From: CADEDH01 sp050330635
GTDB taxonomy: Bacteria > Actinomycetota > Acidimicrobiia > Acidimicrobiales > SZUA-35
Reading direction: 5' to 3'
Assembly (NCBI GenBank): GCA_050330635.1
Contig: JBHJNQ010000047.1
Coordinates: forward strand, 1-64,000
DNA: 64,000 nt
A program made the position numbers and the translations under genes. This document shows, one piece after another, positions 17,671 through 27,151 of the stretch. A model generated the notes under the pieces. That model ran no database searches. It was not told where the DNA came from and worked only from the letters and a program-made list of their open reading frames with translations. Position 1 is the first letter of the stretch, and the number at the start of each line of letters is the position of its first letter.

Positions 17671-18159
17671 ATGGCGGCGAGACGACGAGCCCTTCCCCCC
17701 GGTACCTGGCTGCGGGCGCTGCCCATCGCCGCCGTGGCGGCCGTCCTCATCGGGGTTCCGTCCGACCTCATCGACACCCCGGTGTTCGGGCGCCCGGTCG
17801 AGGTCCGGCCGATCGACTACGTGATCTGGGCCGTCACCTCGACCCTGATCGGCATCGTCTTCGCCATACGACCCGAAGGCCACGGCACCTCGGGCGCCGT
17901 CGGCGACGACACCCGTCCCATCTGGGGCGGCTTCGTCTCGTTCCTCGCCGTCGGATGCCCCGTGTGCAACCAGGCGGTCGTCCTGCTGGTGGGCACGAGC
18001 GGTGCCCTCAGCTGGTGGGCGCCGATCCAGCCCCTCGTCGGGCTGGGCGCCGTCGTCCTGCTGGTCGTCGCCCTACGTCGGCGGCTCGCCACCTACCAGC
18101 TCGACGCCTGTCCCCTGCCGGGGGCCGGGGAGCCGGCCGAGCTCACCTCGGCGTCCTGA
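17671..18159 (+). CDS. Small membrane protein with GCPVCN motif
   Basis: 162 residues starting MAARRRALPPG. Hydrophobic segments occur near residues 12-32, 50-67, 90-107 and 115-135. The striking part is FLAVGCPVCNQAVVLLVG, a CxxC pair at the start of a membrane helix, preceded by GGFVSFL. The pair could bind metal or form a redox disulfide at the membrane face. I do not recognise a named family. It is divergent from the CBS gene. Confidence 0.7.
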   Translation: MAARRRALPPGTWLRALPIAAVAAVLIGVPSDLIDTPVFGRPVEVRPIDYVIWAVTSTLIGIVFAIRPEGHGTSGAVGDDTRPIWGGFVSFLAVGCPVCNQAVVLLVGTSGALSWWAPIQPLVGLGAVVLLVVALRRRLATYQLDACPLPGAGEPAELTSAS

Positions 18160-18165
18160 GCGGCG

Positions 18166-19035
18166 TCACCCAGGGGCGAGCGTGGTCAGGACGTCGATCC
18201 GCTCGGCCGGCGACCAGCCGTGGGGATACAGGCAGACCAGATCTACGCCCGCCTCGGCGTAGCGGGCCATCTGCTCCCGGGCCCGTCCTGGGTCGGCGGG
18301 GTCGAGACACGTCGCCGCCACGATCTCGTCGGGTCCGGTCAGGCCCTGGGCCGCGAAGTGCTTGTGGTAGTTGGCCATGGCGTCGTAGTTGACGGCGTCG
18401 GCACGGGCCCCCTCGGCGGGCATGACCCGCACGTAGAGGACGGTGCGCCCGTTGGCACCGGCCTCGGCCGCCGCCTTCTTCACCTGCCCGACGGCCTCGG
18501 CGGCGCCGGCCGGGGTGAGCCAGTTGAGTACCACCCCGTCGGCCCGGGACGCCCCGAGCTCGATCATGCGGGGACCGAGGGCGCCCACCAGGATCGGCCA
18601 CTCCCCGCCGAACGCCATGCCGTGACGGGACCGCCGCCCGAGGTCGTCGAGCCACGAGCGCATCGTGGTCAGCGGCGAATCGGGGAACGGTACCCCGGCC
18701 CGGGCCGCGGCCTCGGCGTGGGAGATCCCGATACCGAGGCTGAACCGGCCGTCGGACTGCTCGTTCAGGGTCGAGGCGGCGAGGGCCAGGGCCACCGGGT
18801 CGTGAAAGAGGACGGCCGCCACGCCCACCGCTCCGTAGATGGTCGTCGTCTCCTGGAACATGGCGGCGAGCGAGACGAAGGCGTCGCGCCCCCCGAGGGG
18901 ACCGGCCTCGGGATCGGGGTCGGCCCCCCGGATGTCGGGCACGAAGACGTCGGTGTACCCGAGTGCTTCGGCTTCATGCCCGAGACGGGCGAGCTCGGCC
19001 GCCGGGAGGTCGCGGACGCAAACGCCTAGATCCAT
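18166..19035 (-). CDS. LLM-class (F420-type) oxidoreductase
   Basis: 289 residues of the luciferase-like TIM-barrel family. Supporting parts are LARLGHEAEALGYTDVFVPD at the start, ALAASTLNEQSDGRFSLGIG in the middle, and GALGPRMIELGASRADGVVLNW. Actinobacterial members usually use coenzyme F420; FMN is possible. The substrate is unknown. It converges on the GCPVCN protein gene with six bases between stops. Confidence 0.82.
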   Translation of the reverse strand: MDLGVCVRDLPAAELARLGHEAEALGYTDVFVPDIRGADPDPEAGPLGGRDAFVSLAAMFQETTTIYGAVGVAAVLFHDPVALALAASTLNEQSDGRFSLGIGISHAEAAARAGVPFPDSPLTTMRSWLDDLGRRSRHGMAFGGEWPILVGALGPRMIELGASRADGVVLNWLTPAGAAEAVGQVKKAAAEAGANGRTVLYVRVMPAEGARADAVNYDAMANYHKHFAAQGLTGPDEIVAATCLDPADPGRAREQMARYAEAGVDLVCLYPHGWSPAERIDVLTTLAPG

Positions 19036-19130
19036 GTCGTGATCATGGCATCTCGACGACCCGGTTCAACGGGATGAGGTGCCCGCCCCCGGGATCGCGC
19101 CGGATCGGGCCGCCGAGGGGCCAGACTCGG

Positions 19131-20072
19131 ATGGTGGACGTTATGACCGCCGCCCCGACGAAACCGCGACCACGGGCCCGCCCCCGCCGGCCCCCGGCCG
19201 GTGGCCGCCACCCCCCGGCCCGGTGGTTGGCGGCCCGGTGGTTGGCGCTGGCGACGATCGCCGTGGCGGCCGCCGCCTGCGGCGGCGACGACACCGCAAC
19301 GGCCGTCCCCGACGGGACCACCGTGGTCGTGGCCAACTCGCCCGGCACGATCACCACCGACGGCCCTCAACGGGTACTCATCGCCCTTCTGGGTGACGGG
19401 CCGAACGACTTCGTGGGCGGCGACGACCTGCCGGCCACGTTCGGCTTCCGCTCCCTCGACGACGGCGGCGAGCTCGACCAGGTCGAGGGACGGTGGCTGT
19501 CGACCGCCGGGGTGTCGCTCGGCCTCTACATCGCCGGCTACGACTTCGACGCCCCGGGCCTGTGGGAGGTGGCGGTCGTCGACGGCGGGAACGTACCGGC
19601 GGCGCTGGTCGAGGTGGTCGACGACTCGTCGGTACCCGCACCGGGCGAGCCGGCCCCCCGCTCCGACAGCCCGACCGCCGCTTCCGTCGACGAGGTGGCG
19701 GCCATCAGCACCGATCCTGAACCCGATCTCGACTTCTATCGGCTGTCGGTGGCCGACGCCGTGACGAACGGCCGGCCCACGATGGTCGTATTCGCCAGCC
19801 CGGCGTTCTGCCAGACCGCCGTCTGCGGGCCCACCATGGACATCGCCAAACGGGCGGTCGCCGACCATCCCAACGTCGACGTGGTCCATGTCGAGCCGTA
19901 TGACATCGAGCAGGCCCGGGCTGGCAGACTGCAACCGGTGGCCCTCATGACCGAGTGGGGCATCGTCACCGAACCGTGGGTGTTCATCGTCGACGGCGAC
20001 GGCGTGATCAGCGCCTCGTTCGAGGGCATCGTGGGCGAGGCGGAGCTCGAACAGGCCCTCGCCGGTCTCTGA
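19131..20072 (+). CDS. Lipoprotein with C-terminal thioredoxin-like domain
   Basis: 313 residues from ATG 19131 (ATG 19143 also possible). A long Arg/Pro-rich N-terminus precedes a signal peptide with lipobox AAAC followed by GGDD. The middle 120 residues look like a beta-rich domain. The C-terminal 120 residues form a thioredoxin-like fold with VVFASPAFCQTAVCGPTMD and a late TEPWVFIVDGDG. The C-x4-C spacing is not the usual CxxC, so redox activity is uncertain. It probably sits on the outer face of the membrane. Confidence 0.75.
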   Translation: MVDVMTAAPTKPRPRARPRRPPAGGRHPPARWLAARWLALATIAVAAAACGGDDTATAVPDGTTVVVANSPGTITTDGPQRVLIALLGDGPNDFVGGDDLPATFGFRSLDDGGELDQVEGRWLSTAGVSLGLYIAGYDFDAPGLWEVAVVDGGNVPAALVEVVDDSSVPAPGEPAPRSDSPTAASVDEVAAISTDPEPDLDFYRLSVADAVTNGRPTMVVFASPAFCQTAVCGPTMDIAKRAVADHPNVDVVHVEPYDIEQARAGRLQPVALMTEWGIVTEPWVFIVDGDGVISASFEGIVGEAELEQALAGL

Positions 20073-20240
20073 GCACCATGGCGCCGGTGCGCTCCCCCGG
20101 CCCGCGCCCGCCCACCCCCCGGGCCCCGTCCCGAGCGGTGATGTCGCTACCAACCCCCCGCCAACTATGCTCTCGGTACCGGGTGGAGTTCCGCGACCAT
20201 TTCCGCGACCCCTGACGGCCGTGGGGGGAAGGCGTAACTT

Positions 20241-20531
20241 GTGAGACAAAAATGGGTCTACCCGACGCTCCTGTTGTTCGTCGTCTTCTACATCCTGTCG
20301 AACCCGGGAGCGGCCGGCCCCCAGGCCCGGAACTTCGTCGACTGGGTCGGCGATCAGGCCGGCGCCTTCGGCACGTTCCTCGACGGGCTCTTCGTCGACG
20401 ACGGCAACCCCCAACCGGCCGTGCCCGGCAACAACCCGGCGTTCCCCAACACCAACCCGACGTTCCCCGGTGGTCAGGTGCCCAACAACGGGCAGGCCCC
20501 GAACGACGGCACCAACAGCTTCAACACCTGA
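20241..20531 (+). CDS. Small membrane-anchored protein
   Basis: 96 residues from a GTG; GGGGAAGG lies about ten bases upstream. One hydrophobic helix (LLLFVVFYILSNP) follows five residues. A short amphipathic part (ARNFVDWVGDQAGAFGTFLD) comes next, and then a Pro/Asn/Gly-rich tail of about 40 residues. I do not recognise a named family. It is the first gene of the PH/MoxR/DUF58 run and reads in the same direction. Confidence 0.65.
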   Translation: MRQKWVYPTLLLFVVFYILSNPGAAGPQARNFVDWVGDQAGAFGTFLDGLFVDDGNPQPAVPGNNPAFPNTNPTFPGGQVPNNGQAPNDGTNSFNT

Positions 20532-20547
20532 TCGGCGGGGCCACGAC

Positions 20548-20628
20548 ATGATGAGCTGGCGCCGACCGGCGCCGTACCAGCAGACTGTGCGCGACGCCAA
20601 CGTCCCGAGCGCCAACGAGCAGCCATGA
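20548..20628 (+). CDS. Possible 26-residue coupled leader peptide
   Basis: An ATG-ATG start at 20548 opens a 26-codon frame (MMSWRRPAPY...) whose TGA overlaps the ATG of the PH-domain gene by four bases. Overlap of this kind is common in this operon. No family is recognised and the ribosome binding site is weak, so it may be chance. Confidence 0.3.
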   Translation: MMSWRRPAPYQQTVRDANVPSANEQP

Positions 20629-21407
20629 CCACCATGCTCCCCCTCTCCAGTCAGCGGTCCTCCCTCCTACGGCCGCTGGACGAGAACGCCGTCCTCGTCC
20701 CCAACGAGAAGGTCTACTACGCGGAACGCCAACACTGGGCGTCGATCGTGCAGCCGATCTACGAGACCTTCATCATCCTGCTGTTCATCGTGTGGATCGT
20801 CGGCTTCGCCCGCGACGACGCCGACGCCGGCGGCAATCAGGTGATCGGGGCCATCCTCCTCCTTGCGCTGGCCCACGCCGGGCTGGTGGCCATCACCGGC
20901 GGGCGACTGCCCTCGTCACGCCTCGCCGTCGATCCGTTCTCAAAACCCGGCGCCGGGGTGGGTCGGGTGGCCATCGCCGGGGGGCTGGCGGCACTCGTGG
21001 CGTCCTACGGGCTGTTCGGCCCCCGATTCGTCGGCATCGCCGTGGTCCTCAGCGTCATCGGCCGACTGACCATCATCCTCGCCAGGTGGTCGTTCTACGA
21101 GCGCCGGTACATCACCAACCGGCGGGTCATCGAGTCGGGCGGTTTCCTCGGCTCGCGCATCTCGTCGATGCCGCTGAGCCGCGTGACCGACATCAGCTAC
21201 GGCCGGAGCATTCCCGGCGAGCTGTTCGGTTACGCCACCATGCGGGTCGAGACCGCGGGCCAGGACCAGGCCCTGGGCACCGTCCGCTTCATCGCCGAGC
21301 CCGACCACTTCTACGAGGTTCTCATCAACTTCAGCGCACCCCAGGCCGCCACACCGGCGCCCCTGGAAGGAGAGCCGGAGCTGCCGCCGCTACCGTTCGA
21401 GGAGTGA
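20625..21407 (+). CDS. PH-domain (bPH2/DUF304) membrane protein
   Basis: 260 residues. After an N-terminal beta segment (VLVPNEKVYYAERQHW) come four hydrophobic segments, near residues 43-63, 70-88, 105-125 and 133-148. Then a bacterial PH-like domain follows: YERRYITNRRVIESGGFLG, SMPLSRVTDISYGRSIPGE and TAGQDQALGTVRFIAEPDHFYEVL. The family is membrane-bound and of unknown role. It is coupled by overlap to the DUF4129 gene. Confidence 0.85.
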   Translation: MTTMLPLSSQRSSLLRPLDENAVLVPNEKVYYAERQHWASIVQPIYETFIILLFIVWIVGFARDDADAGGNQVIGAILLLALAHAGLVAITGGRLPSSRLAVDPFSKPGAGVGRVAIAGGLAALVASYGLFGPRFVGIAVVLSVIGRLTIILARWSFYERRYITNRRVIESGGFLGSRISSMPLSRVTDISYGRSIPGELFGYATMRVETAGQDQALGTVRFIAEPDHFYEVLINFSAPQAATPAPLEGEPELPPLPFEE

Positions 21408-22750
21408 CGGGAGCCCGGCGTTCGAACGCCACCACCGAACCCGCCCGACCGGATGTGGCGGCGACCGTCGCCCGCTGGCTGGCGGTCCCCGGTCTCGTGG
21501 CGCTCCTGGCCGTCGTCGCCCTGGCCGCCTCCGCCGAGCGGCGCACAACGGAAGGTGGCGACGAGGCGACCGGCCCGGCCAGCATCGGGGCCGGCGACCG
21601 GGGCGGCGCCCCCGGCACCATGGCCGGCGCCGGCGTCGATCCTGCCGAGCGCGGCGATCCGCCACCCTCCGTCACCGGCTCCACCGCCCCCACGACCGAG
21701 CCGACCACCGGCTCCACGGATGGCACCAGCACCGACGAGGGCCCGACCGATGGGGCGCTCGACGACCAGACCGACGACGAGCTGGCCGACCCCGTCAGGA
21801 CCTCGACGGTCGAGGTGCGAGGTCCGGCCGGAGCCCTCCAGGTACGACTCGAAGCCGATGGGGCAGGTGACACGGAGGCGACGGCGGCACCGCTCGACGG
21901 GTCGGGCCGACCGGGCGACGCGGTCGACCTGCAACCGGAACCGGGCACCGCCGGGCGCCGCCTGGCCAGCGACGGCACGCTCGAATCGATCGGCGAGGTC
22001 GGGGAGCTCGAGCCGGGAGCGGTGGCGGTCGCCGCCACGGTGCAGGGAGTCGCCGTGCTCCGTTCCGACGGCACCACGGTCGAGGTCGCCTCCGATCCGG
22101 TCCGGCCTGGCGGGCTGGCGATAACCGACCGCGCCGTCGACGGCACGGGCGAGGCGCTGGGGCCGGACGGAAGCGGCCGCATCGACCTCGGCGACGGTCT
22201 GTTCCTCCAGCTCCCCACCGGAGCCGAGGACGTCGCCCCCGACGAGAGCGGGCCACCCTGGCTGCTCCTGGCGGGAGCGTCGCTGGTGGCCCTGGCCGTC
22301 ATCGCCCTCGTCGTGCGCTGGCGGCGCCGGAAGACCGATGCCGCGTTCGACGCCGACCGGATCGGGCCCGACGGCGTCCCCCCCGATCGTTTCGACGCCT
22401 TCGTGGCCATGTTGGCCGCCGACCCCGACCCCGCACGAGCCATCCGGCTGGCCTTCCTCGCCGCCGAGCGGGGCCTGGGGGGGCTCCCCGTTCGGCGATC
22501 GGTGGAGACCCCGTTCGAATGGGCCCTCAGGGTCATCGAGGAGCGGCCCGAGCTCCGCCCATCGCTGGGACCACTAACCGGGCGTTTCGCCACCGTTCGT
22601 TTCGGCGACCGTCCGGCCACGTCGGCCGAGCGCGACGCCGCCATCCTGGAGCTCCGACGCATCGAACGGGCCGGCCGTCCCTCGTCGAGTGCCCCGCCGA
22701 TGGCGACGGCCGGGGCCGGGGCCGGGGCCGGGGCCGGGGCCGGCCGATGA
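21404..22750 (+). CDS. DUF4129-domain membrane protein
   Basis: 448 residues from a GTG overlapping the previous stop by four bases. A membrane helix lies near residue 25, then a long Thr/Asp/Gly-rich extracytoplasmic region, a second helix (LLLAGASLVALAVIALVV) near residue 295, and a cytoplasmic C-terminal DUF4129 domain (FVAMLAADPDPARAIRLAFL, VRRSVETPFEWALRV, LTGRFATVRFG). DUF4129 proteins commonly accompany MoxR and DUF58 proteins. The last 12 residues are Ala-Gly repeats encoded by a GGGGCC tandem array. Confidence 0.82.
   Translation: MTGARRSNATTEPARPDVAATVARWLAVPGLVALLAVVALAASAERRTTEGGDEATGPASIGAGDRGGAPGTMAGAGVDPAERGDPPPSVTGSTAPTTEPTTGSTDGTSTDEGPTDGALDDQTDDELADPVRTSTVEVRGPAGALQVRLEADGAGDTEATAAPLDGSGRPGDAVDLQPEPGTAGRRLASDGTLESIGEVGELEPGAVAVAATVQGVAVLRSDGTTVEVASDPVRPGGLAITDRAVDGTGEALGPDGSGRIDLGDGLFLQLPTGAEDVAPDESGPPWLLLAGASLVALAVIALVVRWRRRKTDAAFDADRIGPDGVPPDRFDAFVAMLAADPDPARAIRLAFLAAERGLGGLPVRRSVETPFEWALRVIEERPELRPSLGPLTGRFATVRFGDRPATSAERDAAILELRRIERAGRPSSSAPPMATAGAGAGAGAGAGR
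22712..22741 (+). repeat. GGGGCC hexamer, five copies
   Basis: Five perfect GGGGCC units at the 3' end of the DUF4129 gene, encoding alternating Gly and Ala just before the stop. Each copy keeps the frame, so copy number can vary without harm. G-rich runs of this kind can form G-quadruplexes. Confidence 0.8.
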
Positions 22751-23162
22751 TCGACACCCTCCTCGCCCTGTTCCCGCTGTTCGTCCTGGCGGCCGCCGTC
22801 GCCGCCGTGGTGCTGGCCGTCCGTCTCGACCGGCGGATGAGCCGGGCCGCCACCTCCGCCGGGCCAGTCGAGATGGAACGGGCCCGACCGCCAGGCCAGG
22901 AGCAGACCCCGTGGGAGCTGCAGGCCATCGACGATCAGCTCCACCTGGCCCACAGCGGCGGCCCGTCGGCCGTCCCCCGCTACGACCTGACGGCTACCGT
23001 GAACCGGCTGCTACAGGCGGCGGGACTCGACCAACCGGGGGACCAGCTCCCGCCCAACGCCGACCCGGCCCAGCTGGCAGCGGCCATCAGCCGCATCGAG
23101 GAGCGCCTCGGGCTGGGACCGCTCACCACATCCGATGTCGACGCACACCGCCGGGAGGCCTC

Positions 23163-23166
<4 letters not shown>
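22747..23166 (+). CDS. Small membrane protein of the MoxR operon
   Basis: 139 residues starting MIDTLLALFPLFVL, with ATG overlapping the previous stop. One N-terminal membrane helix (about residues 4-27) is followed by a soluble part. The C-terminal third (YDLTATVNRLLQAAGL ... AISRIEERLGLGPLT) is helical and may be a small interaction domain. I do not recognise a family. The position between DUF4129 and MoxR, with overlaps at both ends, implies a shared complex. Confidence 0.7.
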
Positions 23167-24236
<1,070 letters not shown>

Positions 24237-24271
24237 GGCCGTGCCCGACGTGACCTGACGACCCCTCCGCC

Positions 24272-25552
24272 GTGACCCACCACCTCACGTACCGGTTCTG
24301 GCTCTACGCCGTGATCGGCTTCGCCTCCCTCGTCCTCGCCCTCGTGACCCGGTCGGTGGAGCCGGCCGCCCTCGGCGCCCCCTTCCTCACCGTGCTCGCC
24401 CTGTCGGTGGCCGACGGCTGGTGGCCCCGGGTGACGGCCCGTTACCCCGAGCTCAGCGCCGTGCGCGTCGTTGAGGGCGACGAGGTCATCTTCGCGGTGG
24501 AACTGGTTCCGGGCCGACGGGCATCGTGGGTGGAGCTCGAGATCCAGTTCGCCCCCATCCTCGTCCCCGCCGGCCCCACCCGGTTCGTGACCCGACTCGA
24601 CGGGCCCCGCTGCTTCACCGTCCCCCTCGACGCCGTGCGCTGGGGATCGGCGGGCCCGGAATGGGTGATCGTCACCACCCGCGACCGGTTCGGGGTGAGC
24701 GAGCGGATCGTGCGTCACCCGCTCCACCTGCCGGTCAGGATCCACCCGCCGTCGGAGTACCTCCGGACTCTGGTACCCCTCACCCGCGACCGGCCCGTCA
24801 CCGGTGAGCACCGGAGCCGGCGGGTGGGGCCGGGGGCCGAGCTGGCCGAGGTACGGCCCTACCGGTTCGGCGATCCCGTCCGTATGATCCACCCTCGGCT
24901 GTCGAGCCGCCGGGGCTCACCCATGGTCATCGAGCGCCACCCCGATCACTCCTCCGACGTGGTCCTCGTCGTCGACTCCGCCCAGGACCTCGGCGTCGAC
25001 CTGGAGACGACGCTCCGGTGGACGGTGACGGCCGCCACCGCCATCGCCGACCAGCATCTCGGGGCGCAGGACCGCGTGGGCCTGCTCGACGTGGGCCGGG
25101 GGGTCAGGTGGTTCCCGGCCCGGCTCGGACGCCGTCAGCTCCACGTGATCGTCGACGCCCTCCTGGCCACCGAGATCCTCCCCAACCGCCGGCGCGACGA
25201 TGTGTTCGTCCTTCCCCTCGACCTGCCGGCGACGGCCACGGTGGTCGCCATCTCCCCCCTGCTGTCCGAGGTCATCCTGTCGGCCCTCGTCGACCTGCGG
25301 AACCGGGGCCACGAGGTCATCGTGATCAAGCCGGCGCTGCCCGACCCGGGAACGGAGGTCAGCGTCCTGGCCCAGCGCATCTTCCGCGTCGGCAACGAGC
25401 TCAACGAGCGGTGGCTGCTCGAACGGGGAGCCGTGGTCATCCCCTGGTCGGCCGGTGACTCGCTCGAGCAGATCCTGCGGCGGGCCGCCCGCATGCCGGC
25501 GCGGCGTCGCCACGGGTTGCTGCCGACCGGTGGGCGGAGGCTGCCGACGTGA
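24272..25552 (+). CDS. DUF58 protein (VWA-like, membrane anchored)
   Basis: 426 residues from a GTG. Two hydrophobic segments occur at about residues 9-24 and 30-47. An Ig-like segment follows, then the DUF58 core: VGPGAELAEVRPYRFGDPVR with HPRLSSRRGSPMV, then the VWA-like part DVVLVVDSAQDLG. The Asp-x-Ser of the metal site is seen as DSAQD. It is the usual partner of MoxR. The stop overlaps the next GTG by four bases. Confidence 0.88.
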   Translation: MTHHLTYRFWLYAVIGFASLVLALVTRSVEPAALGAPFLTVLALSVADGWWPRVTARYPELSAVRVVEGDEVIFAVELVPGRRASWVELEIQFAPILVPAGPTRFVTRLDGPRCFTVPLDAVRWGSAGPEWVIVTTRDRFGVSERIVRHPLHLPVRIHPPSEYLRTLVPLTRDRPVTGEHRSRRVGPGAELAEVRPYRFGDPVRMIHPRLSSRRGSPMVIERHPDHSSDVVLVVDSAQDLGVDLETTLRWTVTAATAIADQHLGAQDRVGLLDVGRGVRWFPARLGRRQLHVIVDALLATEILPNRRRDDVFVLPLDLPATATVVAISPLLSEVILSALVDLRNRGHEVIVIKPALPDPGTEVSVLAQRIFRVGNELNERWLLERGAVVIPWSAGDSLEQILRRAARMPARRRHGLLPTGGRRLPT

Positions 25553-26244
25553 GGCCGACCCCCTCCGCGTTGGCCGAGGGTCTCCGCCGTCGGTGGTGGC
25601 GATGGGTCGATCCCTGGCCGGGCCGGCTCCGGCGGTGGGCCGTTCCGGAGGTGGTGATCGGATCCGTCATCGCCGTCGGGTGGGCCGTGGCCGCCACCTG
25701 GACCCTGGGCCCGCTGGTGGTGGCCGCGGTCGCTGTCATCACCGTGATCCTGCAGCTCACCGCGGTCGAGACCGGCGGCCATGGGCTCGTCTGGTTCCTC
25801 ACCGGCTGGCTGCTGGCACTGGTCCTCGGCACGTCGTTCGCTCACGACGGCTTCCCCCCACTGGGCTACACGGCCGCCGCCCTCACGGTGGTGGCCCACA
25901 CCGAATCGATCCGCCTGACCCACAGCCGACGGCGTTCGGCCCACCGCGACGGGGGCATCATGGCCCGAACGGTCGTTGGCTGGTGGGCGGTGGCGATGTT
26001 GTCGGCGGCCACGGTGGCGGCGATCACCCCCCTGGCCGACGCCGGCGTCGGGCGGGCCTGGTGGTGGCTCCCGGTGGCCGCGGGCGCCGTGCTGGTGGTG
26101 GTCGTCGCCCTGTCGGTGGGACCGACCGTGCGGGCCCCGGCCCCCCAGCGGCAGCGGTGGCGACCGGGCGAGCGCCTCGAGCCCCGCCGCCCCGAAGCGG
26201 CGACCGACGTCGACCCTGTTGGGCCGACGAGGCGCGGCCGGTAG
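25549..26244 (+). CDS. Multi-pass membrane protein, last gene of MoxR operon
   Basis: 231 residues from a GTG overlapping the DUF58 stop. About six hydrophobic segments form three hairpin-like pairs (near residues 30-70, 80-110 and 140-187). The ends are Arg-rich. No named family is recognised. Overlap with the DUF58 gene suggests it belongs to the same membrane complex. Confidence 0.65.
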   Translation: MRPTPSALAEGLRRRWWRWVDPWPGRLRRWAVPEVVIGSVIAVGWAVAATWTLGPLVVAAVAVITVILQLTAVETGGHGLVWFLTGWLLALVLGTSFAHDGFPPLGYTAAALTVVAHTESIRLTHSRRRSAHRDGGIMARTVVGWWAVAMLSAATVAAITPLADAGVGRAWWWLPVAAGAVLVVVVALSVGPTVRAPAPQRQRWRPGERLEPRRPEAATDVDPVGPTRRGR

Positions 26245-26296
26245 CCTTGACTGGTCCGCGACAGGGCCGTCCGTCCTGTCATTTTCGAGGTTGACG

Positions 26297-26533
26297 ATGT
26301 CCAAGATCTGCCAGGTCACCGGCCGCAAGCCGAGCTTCGGTAACACCGTGTCACACTCCCACCGGGTCACGAAGCGACGCTGGAACCCCAACATCCAACG
26401 TCAGCGCTTCTGGCTGCCCTCGGAGAAGCGTTGGGTCACCCTCAACGTGAGCGCCAAGGGCATCAAGACGATCAACAAGAAGGGCATCGAGTCGGTCGTG
26501 GCCGACATGCGCAGCCGGGGAGTGAAGGTCTGA
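26297..26533 (+). CDS. rpmB: 50S ribosomal protein L28
   Basis: 78 residues: MSKICQVTGRKP, then SHRVTKRRWNPNIQRQRFW and VSAKGIKTINKKGI, all typical of L28. There is only one cysteine, so it is the zinc-free type. The stop overlaps the rpmG start (TGATG). The 50 bases upstream contain one CATTTTC half-site reminiscent of Zur boxes but no second half. Confidence 0.96.
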   Translation: MSKICQVTGRKPSFGNTVSHSHRVTKRRWNPNIQRQRFWLPSEKRWVTLNVSAKGIKTINKKGIESVVADMRSRGVKV

Positions 26534-26700
26534 TGGCCAAGAGCAGCGACAAGCGTCCGATCATCAAGCTCCGGTCGACAGCCGGCACCGGGTACATGTA
26601 CGTGACCAAGAAGAACAAGGTCAACTCCCGGGAACGGATCGAGCTCAAGAAGTACGATCCGGTCATCCGCCAGCACGTCATCTTCAAAGAAGAGCGCTGA
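26533..26700 (+). CDS. rpmG: 50S ribosomal protein L33
   Basis: 55 residues: RPIIKLRSTAGTGYMYVT and LKKYDPVIRQHVIFKEER are family marks. No cysteine is present, so it is the zinc-independent form. It overlaps the rpmB stop by one base and is cotranslated. Confidence 0.96.
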   Translation: MAKSSDKRPIIKLRSTAGTGYMYVTKKNKVNSRERIELKKYDPVIRQHVIFKEER

Positions 26701-26702
26701 CC

Positions 26703-27151
26703 GCCGGTCGGGCCCGGGCCGACACCGGAAGCCCGATCGTCGTCGCCTACCTCGCCCACGAATGGGTCGGGGTGTCGTTGTCGGGTCTGCTGTGGTTGCG
26801 GAACGTGCTCCGGATCGGCGACCGCCCCGGCTCCGGCGACGTCGGGCGGGGGCATCGCCTCACCCCCTACCGCCGGGTCCAGGGGCGGTCGGTCGCCTCA
26901 CTGTTGCGGTGGGCCGATCGGCTGCTCGGGATCCGAGTCGAGCACCCTGACCCCGCCGGGCTCCCGACCGACGGGTCGTGGTGCGCTGGTGGCACCGACC
27001 CCGTATCGGTATCCCCACCGACGGTGACGACATGGTTGCCTGGCTCAACGACGAGTGGCGTAGCCTCGACCGGTGGGTCGCCTCGGTGGAACGGAGCCAG
27101 ACGCCGATGGGCGCCACCGACGACGACCAGCTCTCTCCGGAGGCCATGTGA
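26703..27151 (+). pseudogene. Lysophospholipid acyltransferase with central deletion
   Basis: The first part (26703-26975) reads SPIVVAYLAHEWVGVSLSG, WLRNVLRIGD and LLRWADRLLGIRVEHP, the N-terminus of an actinobacterial PlsC-like enzyme. In another frame the sequence continues VVVRWWHRPRIGIP (26980-27025) and WLNDEWRSLDRWV, the C-terminal end of the same family. The catalytic NHxxxD-type region and the FPEG block, about 150 residues, are missing. No start codon is evident just after rpmG. The stop TGA at 27149-27151 overlaps the GTG of the next gene. Confidence 0.6.

Noticed and set aside
26245..26296. Zur box upstream of rpmB
   Set aside because: Only one half-site (CATTTTC) is seen; the second half is absent.
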